Shown: one piece after another, positions 23,984-33,186 of the stretch
Position numbering within the stretch: the first letter of the stretch is position 1
Layout of the letters: every line of letters starts with the position of its first letter
Assembly: GCA_958415625.1 (NCBI GenBank)
Contig: CATYZI010000008.1
Coordinates: 1 to 64,000, forward strand
From: an uncultured Collinsella sp.
GTDB lineage: Bacteria; Actinomycetota; Coriobacteriia; Coriobacteriales; Coriobacteriaceae
Length of the DNA stretch: 64,000 nt
Direction: 5' to 3'
Position numbers and translations under genes: made by a program
The notes under the pieces: model-generated
The model's input: the letters and a program-made list of their open reading frames with translations, nothing else
Told to the model about the DNA's origin: nothing
The model's database searches: none

Positions 23984-25126
23984 GTGATCTGCCCGCATTG
24001 CCTTAAGACTATCGAGGACGGCGCCTCGTTCTGCCCCTACTGCAACGCCTATGTGGGTCCGGGCGATGGCCCCGAGCACACCGAGTTCGTGTTCTGTGAG
24101 GGCTGCGGTGCCCGTCTTTCTCCGCATGATCGTACGTGCCCCAAATGCGGACGCCCCGCTCCGGGTATCCTCTCCGAGGACGCGGCCGCATCCGACCTGG
24201 CAGCGGGCCGCACGGCGGGCTTTCCGCGTCTAACGCAAGAGCAGATCGATACCGAGGTGCCGCATGCGCCGACCTCTGCCGCTGCGGTGCTTTCGGACGC
24301 CGCCGACCCCAATGAGACCTGCGTGCTGCCGGCTTTCGATAAGGATTTCGGTATCCCCAAGGTCGAAATTCCCACGCCCGTTTCCCTGCATGACGATGCT
24401 CAAAAACCCAAGCGCAAGGTGCATCCCGACGAGGACGCCTATCACAAGCACAAGCGTCATATTCCCAAGCCGCTTATTGTCATCGCGGTCCTTGCCCTTG
24501 TGTGCGGTAGTGCCTATTGGTTCGTGACGGCCGATCCCATGGGTGTTATGCCCGGCTTCTACGACCAGTTTGGCCAGGCCGCGCAGACGACCTTCCCCAC
24601 GCGCCAAAAGGGCGAGGCGACCGAGGACGATACCAAGCAGGACGATTCTGCCGAGGTGATCCAGGAAGATACCGTGCTCACCGATGATCAGCTCTATACC
24701 AGGCTCGACGGTCTGTATCAGACCATCGTGTCCTACGCTGATGAGGACCAGATCGGCGAGGTCATCGATTCCTTTAACAACGGCTATCTCCGAACGCCGC
24801 TGTCCACCCGTCAGGAGCTGTCGCAGAGTGCCTACGCCCTGCGCGACCAGATCAAAAAGACGCAAGATGAGCTTAACAACTTGAAAGTACAGGACGATAC
24901 GGTCTATGCGGATGACATCGCCCACTTAAAGCAGCTTGCCGAGTGGATGTATGAGCGCGTCGACGTGATCTGCCAGAGCTGGGATATCTCGCTGGCCATT
25001 CCCGATGGCGAGTCGATGAGTTCCCACCAAAGCGAGATCCTGGCGCCCATCGCGCAGGGCGGCAACAGCGCGCTGAACCAGTACGATGCCAATGTGGGTT
25101 CCTGGAAGCCGCAGCAGCGTTCCTAA
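23984..25126 (+). CDS. Zinc-ribbon single-pass membrane protein
   Basis: Protein of about 380 aa. GTG 23984 is preferred over TTG 23954 because AGAGGA precedes it and the protein then begins with the first zinc knuckle. CPHC/CPYC at 3-20 and CEGC/CPKC at 38-55 form two zinc ribbons. A proline- and acid-rich linker follows, then a basic stretch and one transmembrane helix near 164-186, and about 190 extracytoplasmic residues rich in acid and helix. The topology suggests a cytoplasmic zinc sensor domain with an outside domain. No specific function is recognised. It precedes a cyclophilin and a TPR protein on the same strand. Confidence 0.75.
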   Translation: MICPHCLKTIEDGASFCPYCNAYVGPGDGPEHTEFVFCEGCGARLSPHDRTCPKCGRPAPGILSEDAAASDLAAGRTAGFPRLTQEQIDTEVPHAPTSAAAVLSDAADPNETCVLPAFDKDFGIPKVEIPTPVSLHDDAQKPKRKVHPDEDAYHKHKRHIPKPLIVIAVLALVCGSAYWFVTADPMGVMPGFYDQFGQAAQTTFPTRQKGEATEDDTKQDDSAEVIQEDTVLTDDQLYTRLDGLYQTIVSYADEDQIGEVIDSFNNGYLRTPLSTRQELSQSAYALRDQIKKTQDELNNLKVQDDTVYADDIAHLKQLAEWMYERVDVICQSWDISLAIPDGESMSSHQSEILAPIAQGGNSALNQYDANVGSWKPQQRS

Positions 25127-25164
25127 AATTAGTTCCCCATAGTCGGCATAACCTACGTGCGCAA

Positions 25165-25194
25165 TTGATGTAAGCCCGTGCTTATTGCTACAAT
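25165..25194 (+). promoter_or_regulatory. Promoter of the cyclophilin gene
   Basis: TTGATG (25165-25170), 18-bp spacer, TACAAT (25189-25194), 39 bases before the start codon; GAGGAAGGAA supplies the ribosome site. Confidence 0.7.
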
Positions 25195-25233
25195 TCGTAC
25201 AAATATGCTTTAAACGCACGAGGAAGGAACCAC

Positions 25234-25776
25234 ATGTTTGGTTTTAAGAAAGAGCTCTACACGCCCGAGTATCAGCTTGTCGGCGACGAGTGCGCCGTAA
25301 TCGAGACGTCGAAGGGTACCATCAAGGTCAAGTTTGACGGCGAGGGCGCTCCCATTCATGTCGCGAACTTCTGCGAGCTTTCCACGATGGGCTTCTATGA
25401 CGGCCTTAAGTTCCATCGCTATGTGCCCGGTTTTGTTATCCAGGGCGGCGACCCCAATACCCGCGACATGTCCGGCGCCGACGTCGCTGCCGGTCTTGAG
25501 GGCCCTGACGGCATGCCCGGTACCGGTGGCCCCGGCTACTGCATCAAGGGCGAGTTTGCCACCAATCCGCGCAACAGCCATGTCGATGGCGCCCTTGCCA
25601 TGGCACGCTCCATGGACCCCGATTCCGCGGGCTCGCAGTTCTACTTCTGCCTGGGTGCCCAGCATAACCTCGATTCCGGTTACACCGTCTTTGGTACCAC
25701 GGTCGAGGGTCTCGATGTGATTTCGCAGCTGCGTGCCGGCGACGAGATCGTCCATGTCGAGATCGTTCACGAGTAA
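25234..25776 (+). CDS. Cyclophilin-type peptidyl-prolyl cis-trans isomerase
   Basis: Protein of 180 aa with a short N-terminal extension before the cyclophilin barrel. FHRYVPGFVIQGGDP, GEFATNPRNSHVDGALAMARS, and SAGSQFYFCLGAQHNLDSGYTVFG match the active-site and core blocks of bacterial cyclophilins. There is no signal peptide, so it acts in the cytoplasm. It is followed after 11 bases by a TPR-protein gene. Confidence 0.94.
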   Translation: MFGFKKELYTPEYQLVGDECAVIETSKGTIKVKFDGEGAPIHVANFCELSTMGFYDGLKFHRYVPGFVIQGGDPNTRDMSGADVAAGLEGPDGMPGTGGPGYCIKGEFATNPRNSHVDGALAMARSMDPDSAGSQFYFCLGAQHNLDSGYTVFGTTVEGLDVISQLRAGDEIVHVEIVHE

Positions 25777-25787
25777 AGGGGACTTCC

Positions 25788-27092
25788 TTGAATAGCCAGC
25801 TGATCCAACAGGGCCGCGCCGCTTACCGCGCGGGTGATTTTTCCGCTGCAGCCCAGATGCTTGGGGCGGCAAAGACTCCCGATGAGATTATGGGCGAGGC
25901 CGATCACCTTCGTGGCAACGCCTTGATGCACTTGGGCATGTATGCCGAGGCCGCCGAGGCCTATGCCGCCGCCCTCAACGACGGCACCTACGGCAAGCGC
26001 GGCGCGCTGCTCACCAACCGCGGCAAGGCGCTCGCCGCCGTGGGCGACTACACGACGGCCGCCCAGGCGTTCTCTGCTGCTACGCAGGATGCTTCCTATG
26101 CCACGCCGTTCAAGGCCTATCTGGGCCTGGGCAATGCGCTGTTCCAATCGGGCGACTATGCCAACGCGGGAACCGCCTTCCGTCAGGCTGCCATCGACGG
26201 CGCCAATCCGGCTCCTGCCGCCGCGCTCGGCGAGCTCGGTCGTTGCTTCATTAAGCTCGGCCGTCCGGCGGATGCCGTGGAGACCTACCGCACGGCTATC
26301 GACTTTGCCGGCCCTCGCGACGACACGCGTGCGCTTAACGCCGGCATGGGTCAGGCGCTTTCTGCCGCCGGTCGTCCCTCCGACGCACTCGACGCCTTTA
26401 ACGCCGCTACTGCCGATGGCATCTACCAGCTCACCTCCGAGCAGGCCGATGAGCTTGCCCGCGTGCACGATTCGCTTGCCGCGCTGTCTGCCCAGACGGC
26501 TATGGCCACGGCTCCGGCGCCCGCGATGGACGCTCCTGCCGTCGATCCTCTCGATCCTACGGGCGCGACCGGTCAGTTTATGCCCGATCCCTCGGACACC
26601 GGCTTCTTTACGCTGTCCGAGTCCGAGATGGTCCAGCAGGACCGTCAGGATCGTAAGCAGGCCAAGGTCCGTCGTCGCCATCGCCACACGGGTCTCAAAG
26701 TCTTCATCGTGCTACTTCTGCTCATTTTGATCGCCGCGGGCGGTCTGGGCTTTGCCTACACGCGCGGCTTTGGCTTCCCGTCTCAGGAGTCTGTCGTTAC
26801 CGATCTGTTCCAGGCTGCCGGCGACGGTGACACCGCAAAGGCCGAGTCTTGTCTGGCCTCGAACCTGTCCGAGGACGCTAAGTCGATGATCATCTCCTCG
26901 ATTCCGCAGGGTGCCACCGTGTCCGTTGAGGGCATGGATCAGTCCATGACCGAGACGACCGCCAAGGTGAAGGCATCGCTGTCCAAGGGCGGCGAGCAGG
27001 AGTACACCGTCAAATTCGTGCGCTCCGACAACCATATCGGCTGGGCCGTTTCTTCGCTTGATATGGATTTCTCGGCTGCTGACAACCAGTAG
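25788..27092 (+). CDS. TPR-repeat protein with one transmembrane helix
   Basis: Protein of 434 aa starting at TTG 25788 (AAAGGGG upstream). Residues about 10-230 are tandem alanine-rich helical repeats of the TPR type (repeated A-x-A-Y/F-A-A-A blocks). A Pro/Ala linker, a basic stretch RKQAKVRRRHRH and a transmembrane helix near 305-325 follow, then about 110 residues outside. It may be a scaffold linking cytoplasmic TPR repeats to the envelope. Function unknown; it may be co-transcribed with the cyclophilin. Confidence 0.8.
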   Translation: MNSQLIQQGRAAYRAGDFSAAAQMLGAAKTPDEIMGEADHLRGNALMHLGMYAEAAEAYAAALNDGTYGKRGALLTNRGKALAAVGDYTTAAQAFSAATQDASYATPFKAYLGLGNALFQSGDYANAGTAFRQAAIDGANPAPAAALGELGRCFIKLGRPADAVETYRTAIDFAGPRDDTRALNAGMGQALSAAGRPSDALDAFNAATADGIYQLTSEQADELARVHDSLAALSAQTAMATAPAPAMDAPAVDPLDPTGATGQFMPDPSDTGFFTLSESEMVQQDRQDRKQAKVRRRHRHTGLKVFIVLLLLILIAAGGLGFAYTRGFGFPSQESVVTDLFQAAGDGDTAKAESCLASNLSEDAKSMIISSIPQGATVSVEGMDQSMTETTAKVKASLSKGGEQEYTVKFVRSDNHIGWAVSSLDMDFSAADNQ

Positions 27093-27114
27093 TGACCTTA
27101 TGGGATTTAGCTTT

Positions 27115-27147
27115 GCCCGGCGCTTCACCGCAAGTGAGGCGCCGGGC
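27115..27147 (+). terminator. Stem-loop before mreB
   Basis: GCCCGGCGCTTCAC (27115-27128) pairs with GTGAGGCGCCGGGC (27134-27147) over 14 bp with one G-U. Only a short T stretch follows, so termination may be partial. A TATGAT at 27157-27162 could be the mreB -10, without a clear -35. Confidence 0.6.
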
Positions 27148-27207
27148 TTGCGCTAGTATGATGAGCTAGTAGTTTTCCAGCAATCATCCAACACATCAGG
27201 AGTTGCG

Positions 27208-28251
27208 TTGTTTTCTTTGATGGATATGTTCTTCGGTAGCTATGCGGGCGATCTTGCTATCGACCTCGGTACCGCCAATACGCTTGTCTCCGTGCGCGGC
27301 AAGGGCATCGTCATTCGCGAGCCCTCTGTTGTCGCCATCGACAAGAATGACGAGCGCATCCTGGCGGTCGGTATCGAGGCAAAGCGCATGCTCGGCCGTA
27401 CGCCCGGCAACATCGTGGCCGTTCGTCCCCTGAAGGACGGCGTCATCGCCGACTTCGATGTTACCGAGGCTATGCTTCGCTACTTTATCGACAAGGCGTC
27501 CGAGAAGCGCTATCCGTGGACTCCGCGTCCGCGTGTTGTCGTCTGCGTTCCCTCCGGTGTCACGTCGGTCGAGAAGCGCGCTGTCTTTGAGGCCACGATC
27601 CAGGCCGGTGCCCGCCAGGCCTATCTGATCGAAGAGCCTATGGCCGCCGCTATCGGCGCCGACCTGCCCGTCGAGGAACCCACCGGTTCCATGGTCATCG
27701 ACATCGGTGGCGGTACCACTGAGGTTGCCGTTATCGCTATGGGCGGCATCGTCGTCTCGCAGTCCATCCGTATTGCCGGCGACGAGTTCGATCAGGCCAT
27801 CCTCACGCACGTTCGTGATGCCTACAACCTGGCCATCGGCGAGCGTACGGCAGAGGACATCAAGATCAAGGTCGGCTCCGCCGTGCCGCTCAAGGACGAG
27901 CTCGACGTCGAGGTCAACGGTCGCGACGTGATCACCGGTCTGCCCAAGACCGTGCGCATCGAGAGCGAGGAGATTCGTCGCGCGCTCAACAAGCCGCTCG
28001 ACGAGATGGCCAAGGCCGTCAAGGACGCACTCGACGCTACGCCTCCCGATCTTGCCTCGGACCTTATGTACTACGGCATTTTGCTGACCGGTGGCGGCGC
28101 GCTGCTGCGCGGTCTCGATGTGCGCCTGCGTGATGAGACCGGCGTTTCGGTCAACGTCAGCCCCACGGCGCTCGATAACGTTGTTAACGGCTGTGCCCGC
28201 GTGCTCGAGGCCAATGCGTTTGATGGCGGCTTCGTCCAGACCAATGCTTAA
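27208..28251 (+). CDS. mreB: Rod shape-determining actin homologue MreB
   Basis: Protein of 347 aa; TTG start with CAGGAG upstream. It forms membrane-bound filaments that steer lateral wall synthesis. Phosphate-1 motif DLGTANTLV near the N-terminus, MVIDIGGGTTEVAVI (phosphate-2) and LTGGGALLRGL (adenosine) identify the actin fold. First gene of the mreBCD-mrdA-rodA elongasome operon, which predicts rod-shaped cells. Confidence 0.96.
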   Translation: MFSLMDMFFGSYAGDLAIDLGTANTLVSVRGKGIVIREPSVVAIDKNDERILAVGIEAKRMLGRTPGNIVAVRPLKDGVIADFDVTEAMLRYFIDKASEKRYPWTPRPRVVVCVPSGVTSVEKRAVFEATIQAGARQAYLIEEPMAAAIGADLPVEEPTGSMVIDIGGGTTEVAVIAMGGIVVSQSIRIAGDEFDQAILTHVRDAYNLAIGERTAEDIKIKVGSAVPLKDELDVEVNGRDVITGLPKTVRIESEEIRRALNKPLDEMAKAVKDALDATPPDLASDLMYYGILLTGGGALLRGLDVRLRDETGVSVNVSPTALDNVVNGCARVLEANAFDGGFVQTNA

Positions 28252-28272
28252 TTTCCAAAAGGTGGATTCCAT

Positions 28273-29271
28273 TTGGCACGATCTTCGGGTTTCTCCACAA
28301 ATCTGAATACCAAGCGACAATCAACGGGTATGCGCCCGTTGATTGTTTTCAGCCTGATTTCGGTGTTGCTGCTCACGTTTTATATTCGTGAGGGCGAGAC
28401 GGGGCCGATTCATGCCGTTCGTTCGGGCGTGACGACGATTACCTCGCCGGTGCGTTTTCTGGGCTCGGCTGTGGCGGCTCCCTTCAATGCGATCGGTAAC
28501 GTGTTCTTTAACCTTACGGCGTCACAGGACACGCTTGACGAGCTTAAGAAGCAAAACGAGGAACTGACCTCTAAGGTCGCCGAGCTCTCCGAGGCTCAAA
28601 AGACCGCCGAGCGACTGGAGGGTCTGGTCGGTCTGCAGTCGACCTACAACCTCAAGTCCACTGCAGCTCGTATCGTCGGCGCTTCGGGCGATGCCTGGAC
28701 CTCGACCGTTACCATCGATAAGGGTTCTGCCGACGGGCTTACCATCAACATGCCCGTGACGAGTTCTGCCGGTGTCATAGGCCAGATTATCGAGGTCTCG
28801 GCCAAGACGTCCACCGTGCGCCTGATTGGCGACGAGAACTCGGGCGTGTCCGCTATGGTGCAGGACACGCGCGCCCAGGGCATGCTGCAAGGTCAGGCTG
28901 ACGGCACGCTGCGTCTTGAGTATGTGAGCGTCGACTCCGACGTTAAGGTTGGCGACATCATCGTGACCTCGGGCATTGGCGGTGTGTTCCCCAAGGGCCT
29001 TCCGCTCGGCACCGTCTCGTCGGTCGAGAAATCGGCAAACGACGTGTACTACACCATTGTGGTGCGCGCCCAGACGACGGCCGAGAACAACGAGGAAGTG
29101 CTGGTCATCACCTCGCTGACCGACGAACAGTCGGCCTCGGATGAGGACGTGAGCACCGCCAATAGCACGCCGCAGGGAACGTCGCGCGATGCTGCGACCA
29201 AGACGAAGGACGAGAGCTCGGATGACAGTTCCGACACGTCCGAGACGACCGATTCTGGCTCGAGCGAATAG
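28273..29271 (+). CDS. mreC: Rod shape-determining protein MreC
   Basis: Protein of 332 aa from TTG 28273 (AAAAGGTGGA upstream). A cytoplasmic basic start, one membrane helix (about 17-35), a coiled coil (QDTLDELKKQNEELTSKVAEL) and the beta-rich MreC domain follow. The last about 45 residues are Ser/Thr/Asp-rich and look disordered, a tail longer than in most relatives. It links MreB to PBP2. Confidence 0.92.
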   Translation: MARSSGFSTNLNTKRQSTGMRPLIVFSLISVLLLTFYIREGETGPIHAVRSGVTTITSPVRFLGSAVAAPFNAIGNVFFNLTASQDTLDELKKQNEELTSKVAELSEAQKTAERLEGLVGLQSTYNLKSTAARIVGASGDAWTSTVTIDKGSADGLTINMPVTSSAGVIGQIIEVSAKTSTVRLIGDENSGVSAMVQDTRAQGMLQGQADGTLRLEYVSVDSDVKVGDIIVTSGIGGVFPKGLPLGTVSSVEKSANDVYYTIVVRAQTTAENNEEVLVITSLTDEQSASDEDVSTANSTPQGTSRDAATKTKDESSDDSSDTSETTDSGSSE

Positions 29272-29282
29272 GGGGCATGTCC

Positions 29283-29849
29283 ATGGATCTACACGAGCAG
29301 GGGATGAGCTCCCGCACGTTTGTAATCGCCGCCATTGTGTGTGTGCTGCTGCAGGCAGGCCTGGCACCGCAGATCTCCATTGCGGGAGGTCGCGTCAACT
29401 TCATGATTATCCTGGTGTGCCTAAGCGTGTTCTCGGGCGACCCGACTCGTGCCGTCGTGTGCGGTTTTTGCAGCGGCTTGTTTTATGACCTGTCCGCTGC
29501 CGTGCCGGTGGGCGTTATGTCGCTCCTGCTGACCGTGGGTTCTTTTGCCCTGGTGCACAGCGCCGTCGGTCAGACGGGCGGTACCCCGAGTGCGCGCGGC
29601 GTCACCGTGGGCGCCTTTGCGCTCGTCATTAATGTGATCTACAGCATCATCTTGCTGTTTATGGGTTTGGAGACGAGCTTTGTCGTGGCGATCTTCGGCC
29701 ATGCGCTGCCGTCCTCGATCCTGACGGGTCTGGTTGCCATTCCGTTTTTGATGTCCGGCGTCGTGCCGCAGTCCGGCTATGGATTCTCCGCACGTGGCGG
29801 ACGCCAGACGGGTATGCGCTTTAAGCCCAAGACCCGCAAGCTCAAATAG
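29283..29849 (+). CDS. mreD: Rod shape-determining protein MreD
   Basis: Protein of about 188 aa with five or six membrane helices, including the conserved DLSAAVPVG segment. ATG 29283 is preferred to ATG 29277 because GGGGG lies 7 rather than 1 base away. A basic tail follows the last helix. It sits between mreC and the PBP2 gene as usual. Confidence 0.88.
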   Translation: MDLHEQGMSSRTFVIAAIVCVLLQAGLAPQISIAGGRVNFMIILVCLSVFSGDPTRAVVCGFCSGLFYDLSAAVPVGVMSLLLTVGSFALVHSAVGQTGGTPSARGVTVGAFALVINVIYSIILLFMGLETSFVVAIFGHALPSSILTGLVAIPFLMSGVVPQSGYGFSARGGRQTGMRFKPKTRKLK

Positions 29850-29862
29850 GGGAGGCCCGTAG

Positions 29863-31932
29863 ATGTCTTCCCAGATGACGGTTATTATCGCCGGTATCGT
29901 GCTGGTTGTGGCCATCGTGGTCGCGCTGGTCATCATGCGTCGAGGCGATTCCCGTTTTACCTACGATACACAGCATGGAACGGCCCCGCGCGCCACCGAG
30001 GGCGAGGGCAATACCGCGGCGACCGCCTTTAAGGGCCGCTTTTCCATCCTCACCACGGGTGTGGGCGCGATGTTTGCGGCACTTGCCGTCAAGCTGTGGG
30101 GCATGCAGATGGTCTCGTCGGACTATTACGAGAAGCAGGCCAATAGTAATCAGACTCGCACCGTTACCACGCCCGCTGTGCGCGGCCGCATCCTCGACCG
30201 CAATGGCGTGGCGCTTGTCCAGAACCGTCCCTCACTTGCTGTCGTGGCCTACCGCGACCTTGCCGAGGATGAGGTTCTGGTTCGCCATCTTGCCAACGTG
30301 CTTGGAATGCCTTATGTGGCGGTCCTTCGCAATATTCAGGACAATACAGAGGGCGCTCAGAGCCTGCATACCATCGCGACGGACGTCCGTCGCTCCACGG
30401 TTGCCTATATTCAGGAACACGCCGGCGAGTTCCCGGGCGTCAAGATTGCCGAGCGTACCGAGCGCCAGTATCCATACGGCGAGACGGCATGCCATATCTT
30501 GGGCTATACCGGCACCATTACCTCCGAGCAGCTCGAGGCCCAGAATAAGAAAACCTCTGGCGATGATGATGCTTCTGCTGGCAAGATTACGTACCAGTCG
30601 GGCGATATCGTGGGCCAGGCGGGCGTTGAGAGCTACTACGAAAACCTGCTGCAGGGTATTCGTGGCGAGCAGACCGTCAAGGTCGATGCCTCGGGCAATG
30701 TGACCGGTCAGGCCGGCGCCGTGCCCGCGAAGGCCGGCTCCGACATTAAGCTCACGCTCGACCTTAAGATCCAACAGGCCTGTGAGACGGCGCTGGCGAG
30801 CGCTATCGAGCTTGCCAAGACCACTGGCTACAGCAATGCCGGCAACGGCGCTGTGGTGTGTCTCGATCCCAACAATGGCGAGATCCTGGGCATGGCGAGC
30901 CAGCCCAAGTTCGATCCGTCCGTCTTTATCGGCGGCGTCTCAAATGACGTGTGGACCGAGCTCAATGATGACAAGGGTTCGCACCCGCTGCTCAACCGCG
31001 CCATTAGCGGACAGTACATGTCGGCCTCGACCATCAAGCCGCTCTCGGCACTGGCCGGTCTTGAGTTTGGAACCTACACTTCAACGCAGACAACCAACTG
31101 CACGGGTTATTGGACGGGTCTGGGCAAGGCTTGGGGCAAGCGCTGCTGGCTGACGTCTGGCCACGGCACCATGACGCTGCAGTCGGGTATCGCCAACTCG
31201 TGCGACCCCGTCTTCTACGACATGGGTAAGGCGTTCTTTTATGACGAGCAACATCCCGAGGGCCTGCAGGAGGTCTTTCGTCGCTGGGGCCTAGGCAAGA
31301 CCTGCGGTATCGATCTGCCGAGTGAGGGCGCGGGTCGTATTCCCGATGCCGAGTGGAAAGAGTCATACTTCACCGACGCCTCTGCCGAGGACCGCAAGTG
31401 GAATGCCGGCGATATGACCAACATTGCTATCGGCCAGGGCGACATCTTGGTGACGCCCCTGCAGATGGCGTGCGCCTATATGGGTCTTGCCAACGGCGGC
31501 AAACAGTACGTGCCTCACGTATTTTTGTCTGCCGTGTCGCGCGATGGCGACGGCGATGCCTATAAGTACAATGGCAAAGGCAAGAAGAAGCGCCTGGAGG
31601 CCAAGATCAACAGCGATTCGGATTTGGCTCTTGTTCGCAACGGCATGCACGACGTGATATACACGGCATCGACGTCCCTGGCGGCGCACTTTGGTACCCT
31701 GACGCCGCAGGTATACGGCAAGTCGGGCACGGGCGAGAAAAGCGGCGAGGACGAATACGCTTGGTTCTGCGCCTATGCACCGGCCGATAATCCCAAGTAT
31801 GTCATCGCTACTGTCCTGGAGCAGGGCGGCGGCGGCTCAGATACCGCGATGCATGTCGTGCGCGACGTGCTCGGTGTGATTTATGACGAGCCCGATACCT
31901 CTTCGGCCTCGGGCGATTCTTCGGTTCGATAG
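29863..31932 (+). CDS. mrdA: Penicillin-binding protein 2, elongasome transpeptidase
   Basis: Protein of 689 aa; N-terminal helix (about 8-26) and a second hydrophobic segment (about 60-80), a PBP dimerisation domain beginning RGRILDRNG, then the transpeptidase domain with STIK (S389, K392), SCD (446-448) and KSGTG (620-624). It cross-links peptidoglycan for side-wall growth with RodA and MreBCD. Two hydrophobic segments at the N-terminus, separated by about 35 residues rich in charged and polar amino acids, are unusual for this class. Confidence 0.94.
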   Translation: MSSQMTVIIAGIVLVVAIVVALVIMRRGDSRFTYDTQHGTAPRATEGEGNTAATAFKGRFSILTTGVGAMFAALAVKLWGMQMVSSDYYEKQANSNQTRTVTTPAVRGRILDRNGVALVQNRPSLAVVAYRDLAEDEVLVRHLANVLGMPYVAVLRNIQDNTEGAQSLHTIATDVRRSTVAYIQEHAGEFPGVKIAERTERQYPYGETACHILGYTGTITSEQLEAQNKKTSGDDDASAGKITYQSGDIVGQAGVESYYENLLQGIRGEQTVKVDASGNVTGQAGAVPAKAGSDIKLTLDLKIQQACETALASAIELAKTTGYSNAGNGAVVCLDPNNGEILGMASQPKFDPSVFIGGVSNDVWTELNDDKGSHPLLNRAISGQYMSASTIKPLSALAGLEFGTYTSTQTTNCTGYWTGLGKAWGKRCWLTSGHGTMTLQSGIANSCDPVFYDMGKAFFYDEQHPEGLQEVFRRWGLGKTCGIDLPSEGAGRIPDAEWKESYFTDASAEDRKWNAGDMTNIAIGQGDILVTPLQMACAYMGLANGGKQYVPHVFLSAVSRDGDGDAYKYNGKGKKKRLEAKINSDSDLALVRNGMHDVIYTASTSLAAHFGTLTPQVYGKSGTGEKSGEDEYAWFCAYAPADNPKYVIATVLEQGGGGSDTAMHVVRDVLGVIYDEPDTSSASGDSSVR

Positions 31933-31941
31933 GAGGTTGCG

Positions 31942-33168
31942 ATGGATTTTTCTCCGGCGGATCTGTTCCGTTCAACCAAGACCGGCTCTCGCAGCAGCCT
32001 GGACCGTGTCAACAAGCAACTTTCGGCCTCGCGCGGCACGTTTCGCCAAAAGGTCCATATCGGTGTGCTCGTGGCTACAGTGGCGCTCGTCGCCTACGGT
32101 GCCATCATTATCTGGTCGGCTTCGCAGTTTAAGGCCGATGCTTCGTTCTCACGCCATCTGCTGGGAATTGGCATCGGCACGGTGCTGGCGGTGCTGGTCT
32201 GGCGCTCCGACCTGCGCGGTATTTCCAATTTCTCGACGGCGTTGCTCGTCATCGACCTGATCGTGATCCTCTCGCCCAAGATTCCGGGTCTGTCCTATAC
32301 GGGCGGTCTGGGCATGACGGGCTGGATCAAGATTCCCGGTATCGGCTTGACATTCCAGCCGGTTGAGCTTGCCAAGCTCATCACCACCTTCTTTATTGCT
32401 ACGCTTGGCTCGCAGTATAACGGTCGCATCGATACCGTTCGCGACTACGTCAAGCTCTGCGGCATGTTGTCCATTCCGTTTTTGGCCGTCGTCGCCATGG
32501 GCGACCTGGGCTCGGGCCTTGTCGTGCTGGTTTCGGGCGCCATCGTCATTTGTATGAGTGGTGCACGCCGCGAATGGGTGCTGTCGACCCTGGCCCTGCT
32601 CGTGGGCCTGGTGGCCCTCGTCCTGGCGCTCGATTCGGTCTTTGATTCGTTGCTCGGCCACGATGTGCTTATCAAGCAGTATCAGATGAACCGTCTGACG
32701 GTCTTTATCGACCCCGATAATGCCGATTCGGACGATGCCTACAACCTGCAGCAGTCGCTTATCGCCGTTGGCTCGGGTGGCTTCTTTGGTAAGGGTTTGG
32801 GCCATGCGACGCAGTCGGCCGGCGGCTTTCTGCCTGAGTTCCACACCGACTTCGTCTTCGCCTTTCTGTCCGAGACCTTTGGCTTTTGCGGCTCCTTTTT
32901 GCTGCTGTGCTTGTACGTACTGCTCATCTTCTCGACGATCCGCGTTGCTTTTAAGTGCGAGTCTCTGTTCCTACGCTTATCATGCGTAGGTATCGTCGGC
33001 ATGTGGGCGTTCCAGACCTTCGAAAACATCGGCATGTGCATCGGCATGATGCCGATTACCGGTATTCCGCTACCGTTTATTAGCTTCGGTTCGTCTTCGA
33101 TGATGATTCAGCTGCTGACGGTGGGTATCGTACAATCCATATGGCGGCATCGTTCGGGCGCCGCGTAA
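31942..33168 (+). CDS. rodA: Peptidoglycan glycosyltransferase RodA
   Basis: Protein of 408 aa of the SEDS family with about ten membrane helices. QPVELAK in the middle, a large outside loop (DPDNADSDDAYNLQQSLIAVGSGGFFGKG) and GIPLPFISFGSSSM near the end are the family motifs. It polymerises glycan strands with PBP2, whose gene ends 9 bases upstream. Confidence 0.96.
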   Translation: MDFSPADLFRSTKTGSRSSLDRVNKQLSASRGTFRQKVHIGVLVATVALVAYGAIIIWSASQFKADASFSRHLLGIGIGTVLAVLVWRSDLRGISNFSTALLVIDLIVILSPKIPGLSYTGGLGMTGWIKIPGIGLTFQPVELAKLITTFFIATLGSQYNGRIDTVRDYVKLCGMLSIPFLAVVAMGDLGSGLVVLVSGAIVICMSGARREWVLSTLALLVGLVALVLALDSVFDSLLGHDVLIKQYQMNRLTVFIDPDNADSDDAYNLQQSLIAVGSGGFFGKGLGHATQSAGGFLPEFHTDFVFAFLSETFGFCGSFLLLCLYVLLIFSTIRVAFKCESLFLRLSCVGIVGMWAFQTFENIGMCIGMMPITGIPLPFISFGSSSMMIQLLTVGIVQSIWRHRSGAA

Positions 33169-33186
33169 CCGCTGGAGGGGTTTGCT

